Assembly: GCF_030052815.1 (NCBI RefSeq)
Contig: NW_026614721.1
Span: 62,001-126,000, forward strand
From: Hevea brasiliensis
Lineage: Eukaryota; Streptophyta; Magnoliopsida; Malpighiales; Euphorbiaceae
Length of the DNA stretch: 64,000 nucleotides
Direction: 5' to 3'
Of this stretch, positions 1-12,722 are shown piece by piece. A program made the translations under genes and the position numbers. The stretch's first letter is position 1. Each line of letters starts with the position of its first letter. Under the pieces are notes generated by a model. It was not told the origin of the DNA and searched no databases. It worked only from the letters and a program-made list of their open reading frames with translations.

Positions 1-2068
1 AACATGGAAAATGTGGACACTTAACAACAATAGGGTTTGCTCATGTAATAGTTTATTAACCTTGTAATGGTCAATTAGTGACCATTTGAATGTGTGTGAG
101 AAGGAATTGAAGTGAGTAAGGATGTTGGATTTGAGTTTAGGTGAGCTGCCTTGGCTGACCTGCAGGACTGAGTATGAGTCCAGCAGGTTTGGGCAGCCAT
201 AACTTGAATTGTAGAGGTTCAATTGGTGCAAGGTCAATTGGACATGAAACTAGACACATAATGGCACAACTTTGGTGAAGAAACCATGCCCATAAAATCA
301 AACCAAGTGGACCAAAAGCTTGCCCTAATCTGGATGACCTGCAATCTGCCTGGGCAAAATGACCAAATGAACAGTATTTGGTCATTTGGCCATAACTCAG
401 TGTAGAAAGGTCCAATTGACCTAAAATTTTACCAGCAACAAGCTGAGATATAGACCAACAACTTTCATGAAGAAACCTAACCCAAATTATGACCAGAACA
501 TAATCAAAAAGTGAGTTGATATCACTGTTCATAACACTATAGATTTGGTTTGTCCAGAAATTTTGGACAAACTTTCAATCCGGCCAATTGTGGTCTTTGG
601 GCCATAACTTGAGCTACAAAACTCCAAATAGAGTGATTCAAAAAAAGAAATTCAACTAGACAAAATAAGAAACAACTTTCATGTTGATCATTTTGCCAAA
701 CTCCCACTGCAAAAATGACCAATGGAACAGTAAACCCAAAGCTTGAAAACTGAAAATTCTGTCCAATTAACTTTAAGCTTAGAAATGGTATTGGCAACCA
801 ATACCAACAAATTTAAAATGCAAAATGTGGTATGTTGATGATATTTAAACCAATATACCTATTTTCAATGCAAAAGTCAACATTTTAGTTGACTAATAAA
901 ATGAATAGTAACACCTAAACTTAAATTTCAAGAATTGTATTTAAAAGTGTAACATGCCCTAGTACACCTAGCAAGATTGGTTTGGATAGGTTGGCATGCC
1001 AATAGGGTTCAGTTAGCAGTACTGCACATGGAATTATGCCATTCTATGATTTCATGGCTTTTAGCCATTCTGACATTGTGTTGATACTTGGCTTTGTGCC
1101 TAATGTTATTCTGACTTATTAGGCATTACATTGCTGCCGGGAGATACATATGTGACCGATGGTGTGACGGCCCGAGGTACTTGATACCCAGTGCCAGTTT
1201 ATCCGTTTATCTAGTCCAGTCATCCAGTATAGATTACTTGGGCAACCCAAAATGAAAGTGGATAAATTTAATGAAATAATGAATATAACCAGTACAAAAT
1301 AAGTAAGACTACAAATACTCATCGAAAATTTATTTGCAATAAGACATTAATACATTCACTGCATATTTACTTTCTGTTATTTCTTTTTATTTTGTTATTG
1401 GCACCACTAAGCATCATTGCTTAGCGCGTTGCTTTTGCCACGTGTAGGTTCTGGAGATACTGACCGAGAGCCCAGTAGACCATAGACTGGGTGAGACCTC
1501 CTGCAGCTCTGCATAGTGTCCGTGTCACCTCACCATCTTCAGTGCATTGGTAGGACACTAGGTTTCATTTTGATATTTTGTAACTATCTTTTATTTTCTC
1601 TTGTGTAATTGAGACTTATATAATGTATTTTGACATTAATGTAAATAATGAAAATTGTGTTTATGAATGGAAAATTGAGTATTTATTTATTGCTTATATA
1701 TGAATACCATGAGAAATGAATGATTAAGAAATGGAAATGTTGTTGAAAAATATTGAGATTTTGATGATTATTGGAGTTTGAGAATGATTGGAAATGATTA
1801 TTGGAAGTGTTTTTCAAAGGTTCCGAAGAACTGTTTTCTCCATTTTTAGCCGGTACTCTGTCAGATTTTCTATAAAATTTTCGGAACCTCAAATAAATTA
1901 TAATTTCAATAAATGACTTAAATGAATTATATTTCACAAATTATATTCAAAACAATGATAAAAATATATTAAGGAAGAATAAAAATGATTGAGATAAAAT
2001 AGAGTGTTCCGGTACACTGTGTGACATATCTTACTCGGATATACTGTAGACGGGTAAGGGGTGTCACA
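1..2068 (+). repeat. 3' portion of a long Gypsy-type LTR (family B, copy 1)
   Basis: This stretch is collinear with 38920-42560 and 46993-49365. Shared landmarks in order are the phrase around the bases gacctgcagg (160-170), the ccataacttgagctac block (601-617), the gccaatagggttc motif near 1000, a group of short hairpins (1050-1125) and the cacgtgtaggt segment near 1440. It ends in gtgtcaca at 2061-2068, the same end as the copy at 42560. The LTR start lies left of the window. The next bases belong to a reverse-oriented LTR, so this is probably a solo LTR or element end inserted there. No coding potential is evident; short ORFs here are chance. Confidence 0.75.
1054..1124 (+). other. Cluster of short hairpins in LTR-B
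   Basis: Perfect inverted repeats occur close together: atggct / agccat at 1054-1068 with a 3-base loop, and gcctaa / ttaggc at 1098-1124 with a 15-base loop. Equivalent hairpins recur in the other B copies at 41341-41355 and 49215-49230 although the flanking bases have diverged. Function is unknown. Confidence 0.5.
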
Positions 2069-2912
2069 ACATTACAAGCTTTTTATACAATTGCTCAACA
2101 TTCACGTATAAATACATACAGATACATGTACATTAAAAGAAAATTTACAAAGGGTATAACTATTATACTCGGAAATAGACCCAAAATACTGCTCTCTCTG
2201 CTGCCACAAGCAACTTACTCTGCTGCTTTTTTCTTCTCCTTACCTATGACAACATGAACAAGCCATTGCTGAATATTACACTCAATGGTGCACAATTTAA
2301 AAATTTAAAGCTCAATACAAATCATAATTTACCAAAACTTAATCAATTACAATATCAAAGACACGTAAAATCTTACAATATTTCTAAAATGAGGGAATCC
2401 TTTAATGAAAGCAAATTTTATTCCAATAATCATAAAAAATAATTTTCTGAAAACTACACAGTTTAGAACATGACACAATTATCCAATTCATCCCAATAAC
2501 TAAAGGCTAATGAGGAAGGGCTAGCTAGCAATTATATGAGTACTTATTCAATCCGTCCTCAACTGGTAATACACCTCAACACTTCAGCCAGAGAGGGAAA
2601 ATAAATCCAAATCATCTCACTAGGTAAGCTAGTGAAGAATACAAAATACATAGTCATGTCAACTGTGGTTTCAAACCATATTCGAACAATTTCCCATTCA
2701 TCAAATATATTTCATTCAAAACAATTACCCCAAAAGGTTTAGCAATACACAATATCTCAAATTAAGATTCTCAAGGCAAAAAGAGTTATAAATCATTCAC
2801 ACGACTTATTCAAATCAATTTCATTTTGAAAAACAAAGAGATAGTATTAGTTGTGCACAAATTATCCTCTTCTCACTTAGTTCAACTTTCCCTCTCCTTA
2901 GGAGGCTCCTGT
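2069..2912 (-). repeat. Reverse-oriented long LTR (family E), first part
   Basis: The sequence resembles the reverse complement of the 3' half of the long Gypsy LTRs. It shares the segment with tatacaattgctcaaca, the ctcaatggtgcacaattt segment and the ttagttgtgcacaa segment, which correspond to the complements of 36540, 36350 and 35470 in LTR-C. It is interrupted at 2912 by the Copia element and resumes at 12723. Its own 3' terminus would lie left of position 1, beyond the LTR-B insertion. It has no genes. Confidence 0.65.
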
Positions 2913-5025
2913 TGTTAGTAGTATGCCCTAGAGTATATCATTTGGTATGTATCTTGTACATGTTTTATTAATAAAAAGGCATTTTCACTTTTCCTTTTAC
3001 ATAATATATTTATGTGTAATAGAAAAGGTCCATTGATATTTTGTTAGAAATTCTATTCTTAAGTTGTTAAGAATATGAGTGACAGTATTTCTAGCACAAA
3101 GTATCATAAATTGGTTCACAATCGAGGATACTTCATAATAAGGACATGACTTATCCAGAAAGATTGTAATAATGCTTGTTCTAAAGTTATTTATATGAGA
3201 TATAAATAACATAGAATGGCGAGTCTCAAGCCATATAATAAATATGATAGGCACTTATGCATGATAAATAGGCTGAACCAGTGACACTTATGATAAGCAC
3301 GTGGAGTTTACTCTTGTCAATGCATTGTCATAAATCATATCAGTGCATATAAACTTTAGACCTGAGATAACACAATTATCTTGCATATAGGTGGTTTGAG
3401 TTTGATACTGCTTTCATACTTGTACTGTGTATGGGTATATGGGCATGTGTTGGCTCCTACTAGTTATATATCGAGGTAGGTGTTGATCAAGATGGAATCT
3501 GTTACCCTAAGTAAATAGGGATAAAATCCTATGTTCATTTAATTGTTCTTGATGTTTCAAGTTCCTGGCCAGGATAGATAGATTTAATCAGAAAAGAGTT
3601 TCTAATGAAAAAATCTTTTTAATCAAGAATTAAAATTAAAAGAGAACATAATATTCATAACAAATGGGGTTTGACATAAACCATGACTCCAGCTCGAATT
3701 AGGATTTTGTAATAGAGAGATTCTAGTGCATGGTAATATATGATAAAAGGTTTATTTAAGGTATTCCTTATTACTGATTGGGTGGCCATGACATGCTATG
3801 CTAGGTGTTAACCATGGTCTATGAGATGCCTAAAATGACTTAGAGAAATCATTTATGGTAAGAAAGAGTTTTGATGATATTAAGAGTTAATATCATATCT
3901 CATTGCCAATTAGTGATGAGCCCAGTGAGTCACACACATACACAAGTAATCACCAAGTTAAATGTAATTTAATTAATTAGTTAAAGAGTTTAATTGATTA
4001 ATTAAATAGGTTTGGTTTGCAATTAGATTATAAAGTCCCTAGCATGACTTGAAACTAAATCTAGGTTATTGGATGTATAGTATAAGTTAAATTTATATTT
4101 AAAGTGTTTAAATATGAATTTAATTAATGAGAAATTAATTAATAGAGATTAATTAATTAATTTATATTTGATATAAATTGATTAGAAGAGGAGAAATAAT
4201 TATTTTGGGTTCAGAACTCAAAATTACAACACAAGAGTAATTTGGTCATTTAACATGGTGACACGTGGCACCATGAGATGGTGACATGTGGCACCATATA
4301 AGCTTGCCATTTGTCTTCCAATCATGTAAGATGATCAAAGTCAAGATTAAACTTAGCTTTGAAACTTGGCTTAATGTGATTAGGTCAATTAAAATTAAGG
4401 TGCAATTAGAAGATGATATGTGGCAAGGGTTTTAAGTGATGACCTAATTATATAATGTGATGTTATGAAAGAATGAAATAACAATCTATTTTTCTCTCAA
4501 AGGTGCCGCCACCCAAGAGGCTCTCTTCCTCTCTTCTTCTTCATCTCTCATCAATTCAAAGAGAGTTGCCTATATTCTCTTGAATTAAAATTGCTAGAAA
4601 TTGTTTCTAGTGTCCAATATACATCTACAACCTCCCTAAAGGCAAATCCCTATTTTCTAATTGGTTGGCAAGGCTTGAGAAGCTGTTCAAGGGGCTGCCA
4701 TTGGTGATCTTGGTGTAGACAAACTAGAGGGACAACATTTGGGGTCCTAGGTGCTTCCCAAAGGTACCAAACACATCTACAGTGCATCAAAAGGTTAGTG
4801 CACATGTTCTTGAATTAATCTAGGGTTCTAATGAATTAATTTGTTAATTCTAAAATCTTAAATGGCAAATGTAGATCCAAATACATATTAAAAGTGTTTT
4901 AATATGCAATTGAACATTGAAATCAATTAGGTACATAATGAATCTTGCATGATGCATGAGACCCTAGAAGAAAATTTTTGAATTCAATGTTCTAATCTAA
5001 TAATTTTTATGCTTTCGCTCCTTCA
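2913..5025 (+). repeat. 5' LTR of Copia-1 (2113 bp)
   Basis: It begins tgttagtagtatgcccta and ends gctccttca, directly before the primer site. The matching 3' copy is at 10610-12722 and has the same length. U3 contains a 23-bp direct repeat carrying G-box-like cores next to a TATA-like sequence. A second TATA-like tatataat lies at 4449-4456, followed by a pyrimidine-rich ctctcttcctctcttcttct stretch near 4520 that may be near the transcription start. Confidence 0.93.
4255..4302 (+). promoter_or_regulatory. Duplicated G-box/ABRE-like element and TATA-like box in the Copia-1 LTR
   Basis: Two near-identical copies (4255-4274 and 4278-4297, period 23) read atggtgacacgtggcaccat and the same with catgtg. 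The first holds the palindromic G-box cacgtg (acacgtggc, 4261-4269), the core bound by plant bZIP/bHLH factors. The atataag that follows (4296-4302) could be a TATA box. In the 3' LTR (11952-11994) both cores have decayed to catgtg or cacatg. A regulatory role is inferred. Confidence 0.5.
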
Positions 5026-5027
5026 AT

Positions 5028-5040
5028 TGGTATCAGAGCC
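5028..5040 (+). other. Primer binding site of Copia-1 (initiator Met-tRNA)
   Basis: The bases tggtatcagagcc start two bases after the end of the 5' LTR. They match the complement of the 3' end of plant initiator methionine tRNA, the usual primer of plant LTR retrotransposons. Confidence 0.92.
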
Positions 5041-6596
5041 ACTATATTTGCCATTTAGATTGTTTAATATGAAATTTAATTGTGTGATTTGATAAAAAAT
5101 TTGATTGATCATTGCTGGCTGGATGCCCACGTGTGGCGGCACACATGGTGGAGTCACCATAGGTGGCGGATTCAAGAGCACCTCAATGGTGCGCATGGTA
5201 TGGACTTCAATTATGCAATTATTATATGCTTTGTTACCCATAATTATGCGTATGTCTAATTAAATTGTTTAATTAGAATTATAATCACACAATTAAATTT
5301 GTTTGAATGTGATTCAAATCTGAATTTTTAAATTTGCTTGAATGTGATTCAAATATGAATTTTTAAATTTGTTTGAATGTGATTCAAATATGAATTTTTA
5401 AATTTGTATTAATGAGATTCAAATCTGGATTTTAAGTTGAATATGAGATATTTAATTTAATTTTAGTATATATTTTTTTATTTAATTGTTAAATAGTGAT
5501 ATGTATGATGGATGATCACGGACAATAAAAGACCAATGTGATTGGATTTATTTCTTTTATGTTTTTTTGGGTTGTAAATTAATTAATTTATTTTAGTGGC
5601 ATTTATTATAAAGGTTGTAATATTTTTGGGTTGTAATTTCATTTATGTGGTTCTTGTAAATTCGCCTTGGTATGCCAAGGATTACAATGTAATGGATTGC
5701 AAGAAGATCAAGGAGGTCAAGAGCATTGGTGAGACCAGTGGGAGGAATTCAAGATCAAGTGTTGATTATGTACTCCTTCAGAAACTCTTGTAATATGAAT
5801 GAATGAAATGCACCTAGGAATGCCCTGATTCAATTCTTCGTGGCTCAGAATTGAATCCCTTAGAAAGTCCATGATCATACCATATTTATATATTTATCCA
5901 TGAATGCATGAGATGTATGGAAATGTATGCAAGTATATGATATATGCATGCTAATTGGATAATGTGCAAAGTGAGACCATAATAGTAATTAGGCCGACCA
6001 CAAAATCTTCCAAACAAATGATTAAGTTGGAAATGGTATAATTAAAGATAATTATATCATGGGCCCTTCATTGAGGCAATTATTTTAAGAAATTTTAAAT
6101 ACTTGCATATGATGCAATTAATTTAAGAGATTTTCTTAAGAATAATTGTTAAGCATAAGATGTTATAAATATGTAAATGGTTTGGTGGCCAATAATGGAT
6201 GTGCCTGAGGACATTAAAATTATTTGCATATTTATTGGCTCAGTGGGATCAACTTAACTAATGCAAGATAAGTCAATAATGGATGTGGATGAGATTTTGA
6301 CCATTAGGGGTTAGGTAAAAGGATTGAACCTCACATGAGATGTGATGGTCAAGGAGTTGCTCACTTACAGTTTATTGTAATTCCAATAATGGATGTGCCT
6401 GAGGATGATCAATAAGACTATAAGAATTCAATCACCCACTTGAAATCCATCCAATTCGGATTTTCGTTTTCTACTTTGGAAGTGTAGGATTCGCTAAGTT
6501 AGTGGGAGGACCAATTTGATTAAAAGACCATAATCATTTTGGTTAAATACATGATATATTTACTAATTAATTGAGTTATTTTCTGCAGTTAATTTT
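5041..6596 (+). other. Untranslated leader of Copia-1
   Basis: This is about 1.55 kb between the primer site and the first gag codon. It contains a 35-bp tandem repeat (5295-5437) and a short open stretch at 5596-5793 that I take as leader sequence, because it matches no domain and lies far upstream of gag. No other gene is visible. Confidence 0.7.
5295..5437 (+). repeat. Four tandem copies of a 35-bp unit in the Copia-1 leader
   Basis: Units starting at 5295, 5330, 5365 and 5400 each begin aaatttg and contain gaatgtgattcaaat followed by gaattttta. The last copy is diverged. The spacing is exactly 35 bases between starts. Confidence 0.85.
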
Positions 6597-9500
6597 TTGA
6601 TAATAATAAGCACACCACAACCACCAACATCCAATATCCTTGCAAGCATACTTGATCACAATAGGTTGACAGGACCTAATCTTTCTGATTGGCTAAGAAA
6701 TTTGAAACTTGTTCTAAACCTTGAACATATAGGATATGTTCTAGACTCACAGGTTCCTGGTCCCTCACCTCCAGAAGCCACTCAAGAGGAATATGAAACT
6801 TTGGACAAGTGGAAGGAGCATGATATGAGAGCTAAGTGTTACATGCTTGCTTTTATGAGTAATGAGTTACAGAAGCAACATGAGAACATGCAATATGCAA
6901 GTGAGATCCTCCTTCACCTACAAGAGTTGTATGGTGAATATAGCAGGAATGCCAGGTATGAGATATCTAGGCAGCTATTTAGCATGAGGATATCTAAGGG
7001 ACAGAATATTGGGGATCATGTCCACAAGATGATTCGGCTGATTGAGCAGCTGGAACATCTTGACTTTCATATGGATTTCCAACTACTGACGAATTTGATC
7101 CTTTAGTCCCATCCTGATTCATTTGGGAATTTTGTGACAAATTTTCATATGACTAAGCTGGAATACACCTTGGCTGGTTTACTTAACATGCTGGTTATTG
7201 CCCAAAAGAATATGCCGGGCAATAAAGGAAAAGAGGTAGCTTTGATTGCATCTTCTTCTGCTGGAAAGTTCAACAAGAAGAAGGGCAATAAGAAAAAGAA
7301 ACCTCAAATTCCTGGTCTTTCCAAGAAGATAGCTAAACAGAAAGGGAAGACCAAAGCTGATGGAGGCAAAGGAAAGTGTTTCCACTACCAGCAGGATGGG
7401 CACTGGAAAAAGAACTGCCCAGGATATCTTGCTTCTCTGAAGGACAAGAAAGATACACCTTTGGAAGGTATGTCCATATCTTATTATTTAGATTCTGATG
7501 ATACTCATAGTTCATCTACAGCTTGGGTTTTAAATACTGGTGCCAGTTCTCACATTTCTTATGATATGCAGGAACTAGCAAATAGTAACAGCTTGCGTTC
7601 TCAAGATGTTAGACTTCGGATTGGTGATGGCTCAACTGTTGAAGCTTTAGCCATAGGATCTAAATCTTTTTACATGTCTGGACATATTTTGTATTTGAAT
7701 AATATCTTATATGTACCTGATGCTTTTAAGAACATCATTTCTATATCTAGTTTGACTAGAAATGGCTATGAATTTCTGTTCACAGATGATGTTTCCAATA
7801 TTTATTTTAAAAATAAAAATGTTGGCTCAGGTTATATGCATGATGGTCTTTATTTTTTAGATAATAATGATAAATATAAAATGAATGCAAGCAATCTAAA
7901 AGAATGCAATGCCATGATGAAAATCAACTCAAGTTCAAAATATATTTGGCACTTAAGGTTAGGTCATGTTGCAGAAGAAAGGATTGTAAAACTGGAGAAA
8001 ATGGGGATTTTATCCTCATTGGGTTTTGAACCTACTGCAACTTATGAATCCTTCCTTCAAGGAAAAATGACTAGATCACCCTTTGTTGGACAAGGACTAA
8101 GAGCTAAAAATATTTTGGAGCTAATACATATTGATGTATGTAATCCATTTAAAGAAATGGCTAGAGGCGGTTTTCATTACTTTATTACCTTTACTGATGA
8201 TAAATCAAGGCTTGAGTATTTGTATTTGATGAAATACAAACATGAATCCTTTGAAAAGTTCAAAGAATTTAAATCTGAAGTAGAAAATCAAACAGGAAAA
8301 AGTATTAAAGCTCTTCAATCAGATCATGGAGCTAAATACTTGAGTGCTGAATTTGATGAATACTTGAAAGAGCATGACATTGTTTCCCAGCTGACTCCTC
8401 TAGGGACACCATAGCTGAATGGTGTATCTGAAAGGAGAAATTGTACCCTATTAGATATGGTACGTAGTATGATGAGTTATACTGATATGCCAATATCCTT
8501 TTAAGGATTTGCATTAGAATCAGCTTTGCATATTCTGAATAGGATTCCATCAAAATCAGTATCTTCCACACCTTATGAGATATGGCATGGAAGAAAACCA
8601 AGTCTTAAGCATGTTAAGATTTGGGGTTGTCCAGCTTATATCAAAAAGTTGAACACTGATAAATTGGAAACCAGATCAGAAAAGGGTCAATTTGTTGGAT
8701 ATCCAAAAGAGAGTTTTGGATATTATTTTTATTTGCCTATATCAAAAAAGGTTGTGGTAAGTAAAGATGCCACATTTCTTGAACAATAGTTTATTCAGGA
8801 AGGAGGTAAAGGAAGGCAAATAGAGTTAGAATTGGAGAATTTTGACCAACCAACAAATCAGATAGATATAGATCCATCTAGTCAACTTACACCTATTGAT
8901 GAAACATCTATAACTATTCCTCGCAGATCAACCAGGATATCTCACCCACCAGTGAGATATGGTTTTCTTCATGAAGAAGAACAAGAGTTGTCTACTCATG
9001 AAGAAGTAGATCATGGAGATGATCCACTTATCTATGAAGAAGCTATATTAGATATAGACTCTTCAAAGTGGATTGATGCTATGAAATCTGAGATTGATTC
9101 CATGTATAAGAATCAAGTTTGGGATCTTGTTGATCCACCTGAAGGTATTGTACCTATAGGGAACAAATGGATTTTCAAGAAGAAAATTAGTTCTGATGGA
9201 AAGGTAGAGACCTATAAAGCAAGGTTAGTAGCGAAAGGGTTTCGCTAAAGGCAAGGAATTGACAATGAGGAAACTTTCTTGCTTGTTGCCATGCTTAAAT
9301 CAATTAGGATTCTATTAGCAATAGTTGCATACTGTGATTATGACATTTGGCAGATGGATGTCAAAACAGCTTTTCTCAATGGATACATTGAAGAAAACAT
9401 TTTCATGGAACAACCTAGGGGTTTTGAATCCCAAGATGGTTCCAAGGTATGCAAGCTACAACGATCCATTTATGGGTTGAAACAAGCTTTGAGGAGTTGG

Positions 9501-10550
9501 AACATTCATTTTGATAAAGCCATTAAGTCATTTGGTTTCATAAAAAATGAGGATGAGCCATGTGTATATAAGAAAGTTGGTGATAGTGCTGTCACTTTCC
9601 TTGTCTTATATGTGGATAACATTTTATTGATGGGTAATGACATAGGTATGTTGACGGTTGTAAAGGTATGGTTGTCAAATACATTCTCCATGAAAGACTT
9701 AGGGGAGGCAACCTATATTCTTGGGATTCGCATCTATAGAGATAGAGCGAAAAGAATAATTGGTTTATCCCAAAGTCTATACTTGGAAAAGGCATTAAAG
9801 AGGTTTAACATGCTTGATTCCAAGAGAGGATTGTTACCAGTGAGACATAGTATCCACCTTTCTAAAGAGATGTCTTCAAAGACACCTGAAGAAAGAGATA
9901 AAATGGCCAGGATTCCATATGCTTTGGCTATTGAAAGTTTGATGTATGCAGTGTTGTGTACTAGGCTGGATATAGCATATGCTGTTAGTTTGACTAGCAA
10001 GTATCAATCCAATCCAGGTTTGGAACAATGGATAGCTGTCAAGAATATCCTTAAGTACTTGAGAAGAACTAAGGATTCATTCTTGATATATGGAGGTGGT
10101 GACTTACAATTGGATGGTTATACTGATTCTGATTTCCAATCAGATATCGATGATAGAAAGTCTACCTCTGGGCATGTATTCATTGGTAATGGAGGTGCAG
10201 TCAGTTGGAAGAGTTCCAAACAGAGTACGACTACAAATTCCACTACCGAGGCTGAGTATATTGTTGCATCAGATGCTACAAAGGAAGCTATTTGGATAAA
10301 GAAGTTTGTGACAGAACTTGCAGTAGTTCCTTCCATTGAGTCAGTAGTTCCACTCCACTGTGACAACAATGGAGCAGTCATACGGGCTAATGAACCCCGG
10401 TCTCACCAAAAATCCAAACACATAGAGAGGCGCTACTACATCATCAGAGAGATAGTTGGGCGAGGCGATGTAGCCATGCAGAAAATAGCATCAACTGAAA
10501 ATCTAGCTAATCCATTCGCTAAGCTTTTGTCACAAGCTCAGTTAGACTGA
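6597..10550 (+). pseudogene. Copia-1 gag-pol polyprotein, one frame with five stops
   Basis: All recognisable domains lie in the same frame: the gag nucleocapsid precursor (from 6597), a zinc knuckle near 7370 whose second cysteine is Tyr (CFHY...HWKKNC), protease near 7530 (NTGASSH where D-S/T-G is usual), the WHLRLGH pre-integrase finger (about 7950), integrase core with HIDVC and SDHG, RT (9130-9900) and RNase H with GYTDSD and TEAEY (to 10550). Stops fall at 7104, 8412, 8502, 8787 and 9246; none needs a frameshift. The 7104, 8412 and 9246 stops are consistent with former Gln codons. The RT motif is YVDN instead of YVDD, so a catalytic Asp is lost. KSKHIERRY near the end is typical of plant Copia RNase H. 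The protein would replicate the element but cannot do so from this copy. Confidence 0.93.
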
Positions 10551-10597
10551 CATTTTGAGAAGATGGGTCTAAGATATTGGAATGAATGGCTCTAGTG

Positions 10598-10609
10598 CCA
10601 GTGGGAGAT
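10598..10609 (+). other. Polypurine tract of Copia-1
   Basis: ccagtgggagat lies immediately before the 3' LTR and primes plus-strand synthesis in this family. It is short but in the expected place. Confidence 0.8.
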
Positions 10610-12722
10610 TGTTAGTAGGATGCCCTAGAGCATATCATTTGGTATGTATCTTATACATGTTTTATTAATAAAAAGGCATTTTTTTACTTTTCCGTTTACT
10701 TAATATATTTATGTGTAATAGAAAAGGTCCATTGATATTTTGTTAGAAATTTTATTCTTAAGTTGTTAAGAATATGAGCGACAGTATTTATAGCACAAAG
10801 TATCATAAATTAGTTCACAATCGAGGATACTTCACAATAAGGACATGACTTATCCAGAAAGATTGTAATCATGCTTGTTCCCAAGTTATTTATATGAGAT
10901 GTAAATAAGATGGAATAGTGAGTCTCAAGCCACATAACAAACATGATAGGCACTTTTGCATGATACGTAGGCCGAACTAGTGACACTTATGACAAGCACG
11001 TGGAGTTTACTCTTGTTAATGTATCGTCATAAATCATATCAGCGCATATAATCTTTAAACCTAAGATTACACAGTTATCTTGTATATAGGTGGTTTGAGT
11101 TTGATACTGCTTTCATACTTGTACTGTGTATGGGTATATGGGCATGTGTTGGCTCCTACTAGTTATATATCGAGGTAGGTGTTGATCAAGATGGAATCTG
11201 TTATCCTAAGTAAATAGGGATAAAATCCTATGTTCATTTAATTATTCTTGATGTTTCAAGTTCCTAGCCAGGATAGACAGATTTAATCAGAAAAGAGTTT
11301 CTCATTAGAAAATCTTTTTAATCAAGAATTAGAATTAAAAGAGAACATAATATTCATAGCAAATGGGGTTTGACATAAACCATGACTCCAGCTCGAATTG
11401 AGATTTTATAACAGGGAGATTCTAGTGCATGGTAACATATGATAAAAGGTTCATTTAAGGTATTCCTTATTACTGATTGGGTGGTCATGGCATGCTATGC
11501 TAGGTATTAACCATGGTCTATGGATGCCTAAAATGACTTAGAGAAATCATTTATGGTAAGAAAGAGTTCTGATGATATTAAGAGTTAATATCATATCTCA
11601 TTGCCAATTAGTGATGAGCTTAGTGAGTCACACACATACACAAGTAATCACCAAGTTAAATGTAATTTAATTAATTAGTTAAAGAGTTTAATTGATTAAT
11701 TAAATAGGTTTGGTTTGCAATTAGATTGCAAAGTCCCTAGCATGACTTGAAACCAAATCTAGGTTATTGGATGTATAGTATAAGTTAAATTTATATTTAA
11801 AGTATTTAAATATGAATTTAATTATGAGAAATTAATTAATAGAGATTAATTAATTAATTTATATTTGATATAAATTGATTAAAAGAGGAGAAATAATTAT
11901 TTGGGGTTGAGAACTCAAAATTACAACACAATGATAATTTGGTCATTTCATAGGGTGACATGTGGCACCATGAGATGGTGACACATGGCACCATATAAGC
12001 TTGCCATTTGTCTTCGAATCATGTAAGATGATCAAAGTCAAGATTAAACTTAGCTTTGACACTTGGCTTAATGTGATTAGGTCAATTAAAATTAAGGTGC
12101 AATCAGAAGATGACATGTGGCAAGGGTTTTAAGTGATGACCTAATTATATAATGTGATGTTATGAAAGAATGAAATAACAATCTGTTTTTCTCTCAAAGG
12201 TGCCACCACCCAAGAGGCTCTCTTCCTCTCTTCTTCTTCATCTCTCATCAATTCAAAGAGAGTTGCCCATATTCTCTTGAATTAAAATTGCTAGAAATTG
12301 TTTCTAGTGTCCAATATACATCTACAATCTCCCTAAAGGCAAATCCCTATTTTCTAATTGGTTGGCAAGGCTTGAGAAGCTATTCAAGGGGCTGCCATTG
12401 GTGATCTTGGTGTAGACAAACTAGAGGGACAACATTTGGGATCCTATGTGCTTCCCAAAGGTACCAAACACATCTACAGTGCATCAAAAGGTTAATGCAC
12501 ATGTTCTGGAATTAATCTAGGGTCCTAATGAATTAATTTGTTAATTCTAAAATCTTAAATGGCAAATGTAGATCCAAATACATATTAAAAGTGTTTTAAT
12601 ATGCAATTGAACATTGAAATCAATTAGGTACATAATGAATCTTACATGATGCATGAGACCCTAAAAGAAAATTTTTGAATTCAATGTTCTAATATGATAA
12701 TTTTTATGCTTCCGCTCCTTCA
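10610..12722 (+). repeat. 3' LTR of Copia-1 (2113 bp)
   Basis: It begins tgttagtaggatgcccta right after the polypurine tract and ends gctccttca. It is collinear with 2913-5025 throughout and equal in length despite many substitutions, so small indels must balance. The G-box cores of the 5' copy are mutated here. Confidence 0.93.

Larger units (their letters stand above)
2913..12722 (+). mobile_element. Complete Ty1/Copia retrotransposon (Copia-1), coding region decayed
   Basis: Two LTRs of exactly 2113 bp each, both tgttag...cttca, bracket a primer binding site, a leader, a gag-pol region in Copia order (protease, integrase, RT, RNase H) and a polypurine tract. The flanking target duplication is imperfect: cctgt at 2908-2912 and ccttt at 12723-12727. 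The two flanks join into one continuous reverse LTR-E, which confirms the boundaries. By eye the LTRs differ at several positions per 100 bases, so the insertion is not recent. It is non-autonomous now, with five in-frame stops and a damaged RT active site. Confidence 0.93.

Noticed and set aside
5295..5437. CRISPR-like array
   Set aside because: The units abut without unique spacers, and this is plant DNA inside a retrotransposon leader.
5596..5793. Small open frame in the Copia-1 leader as a separate gene
   Set aside because: It lies between primer site and gag, has no known domain, and similar leaders are untranslated in Copia elements.
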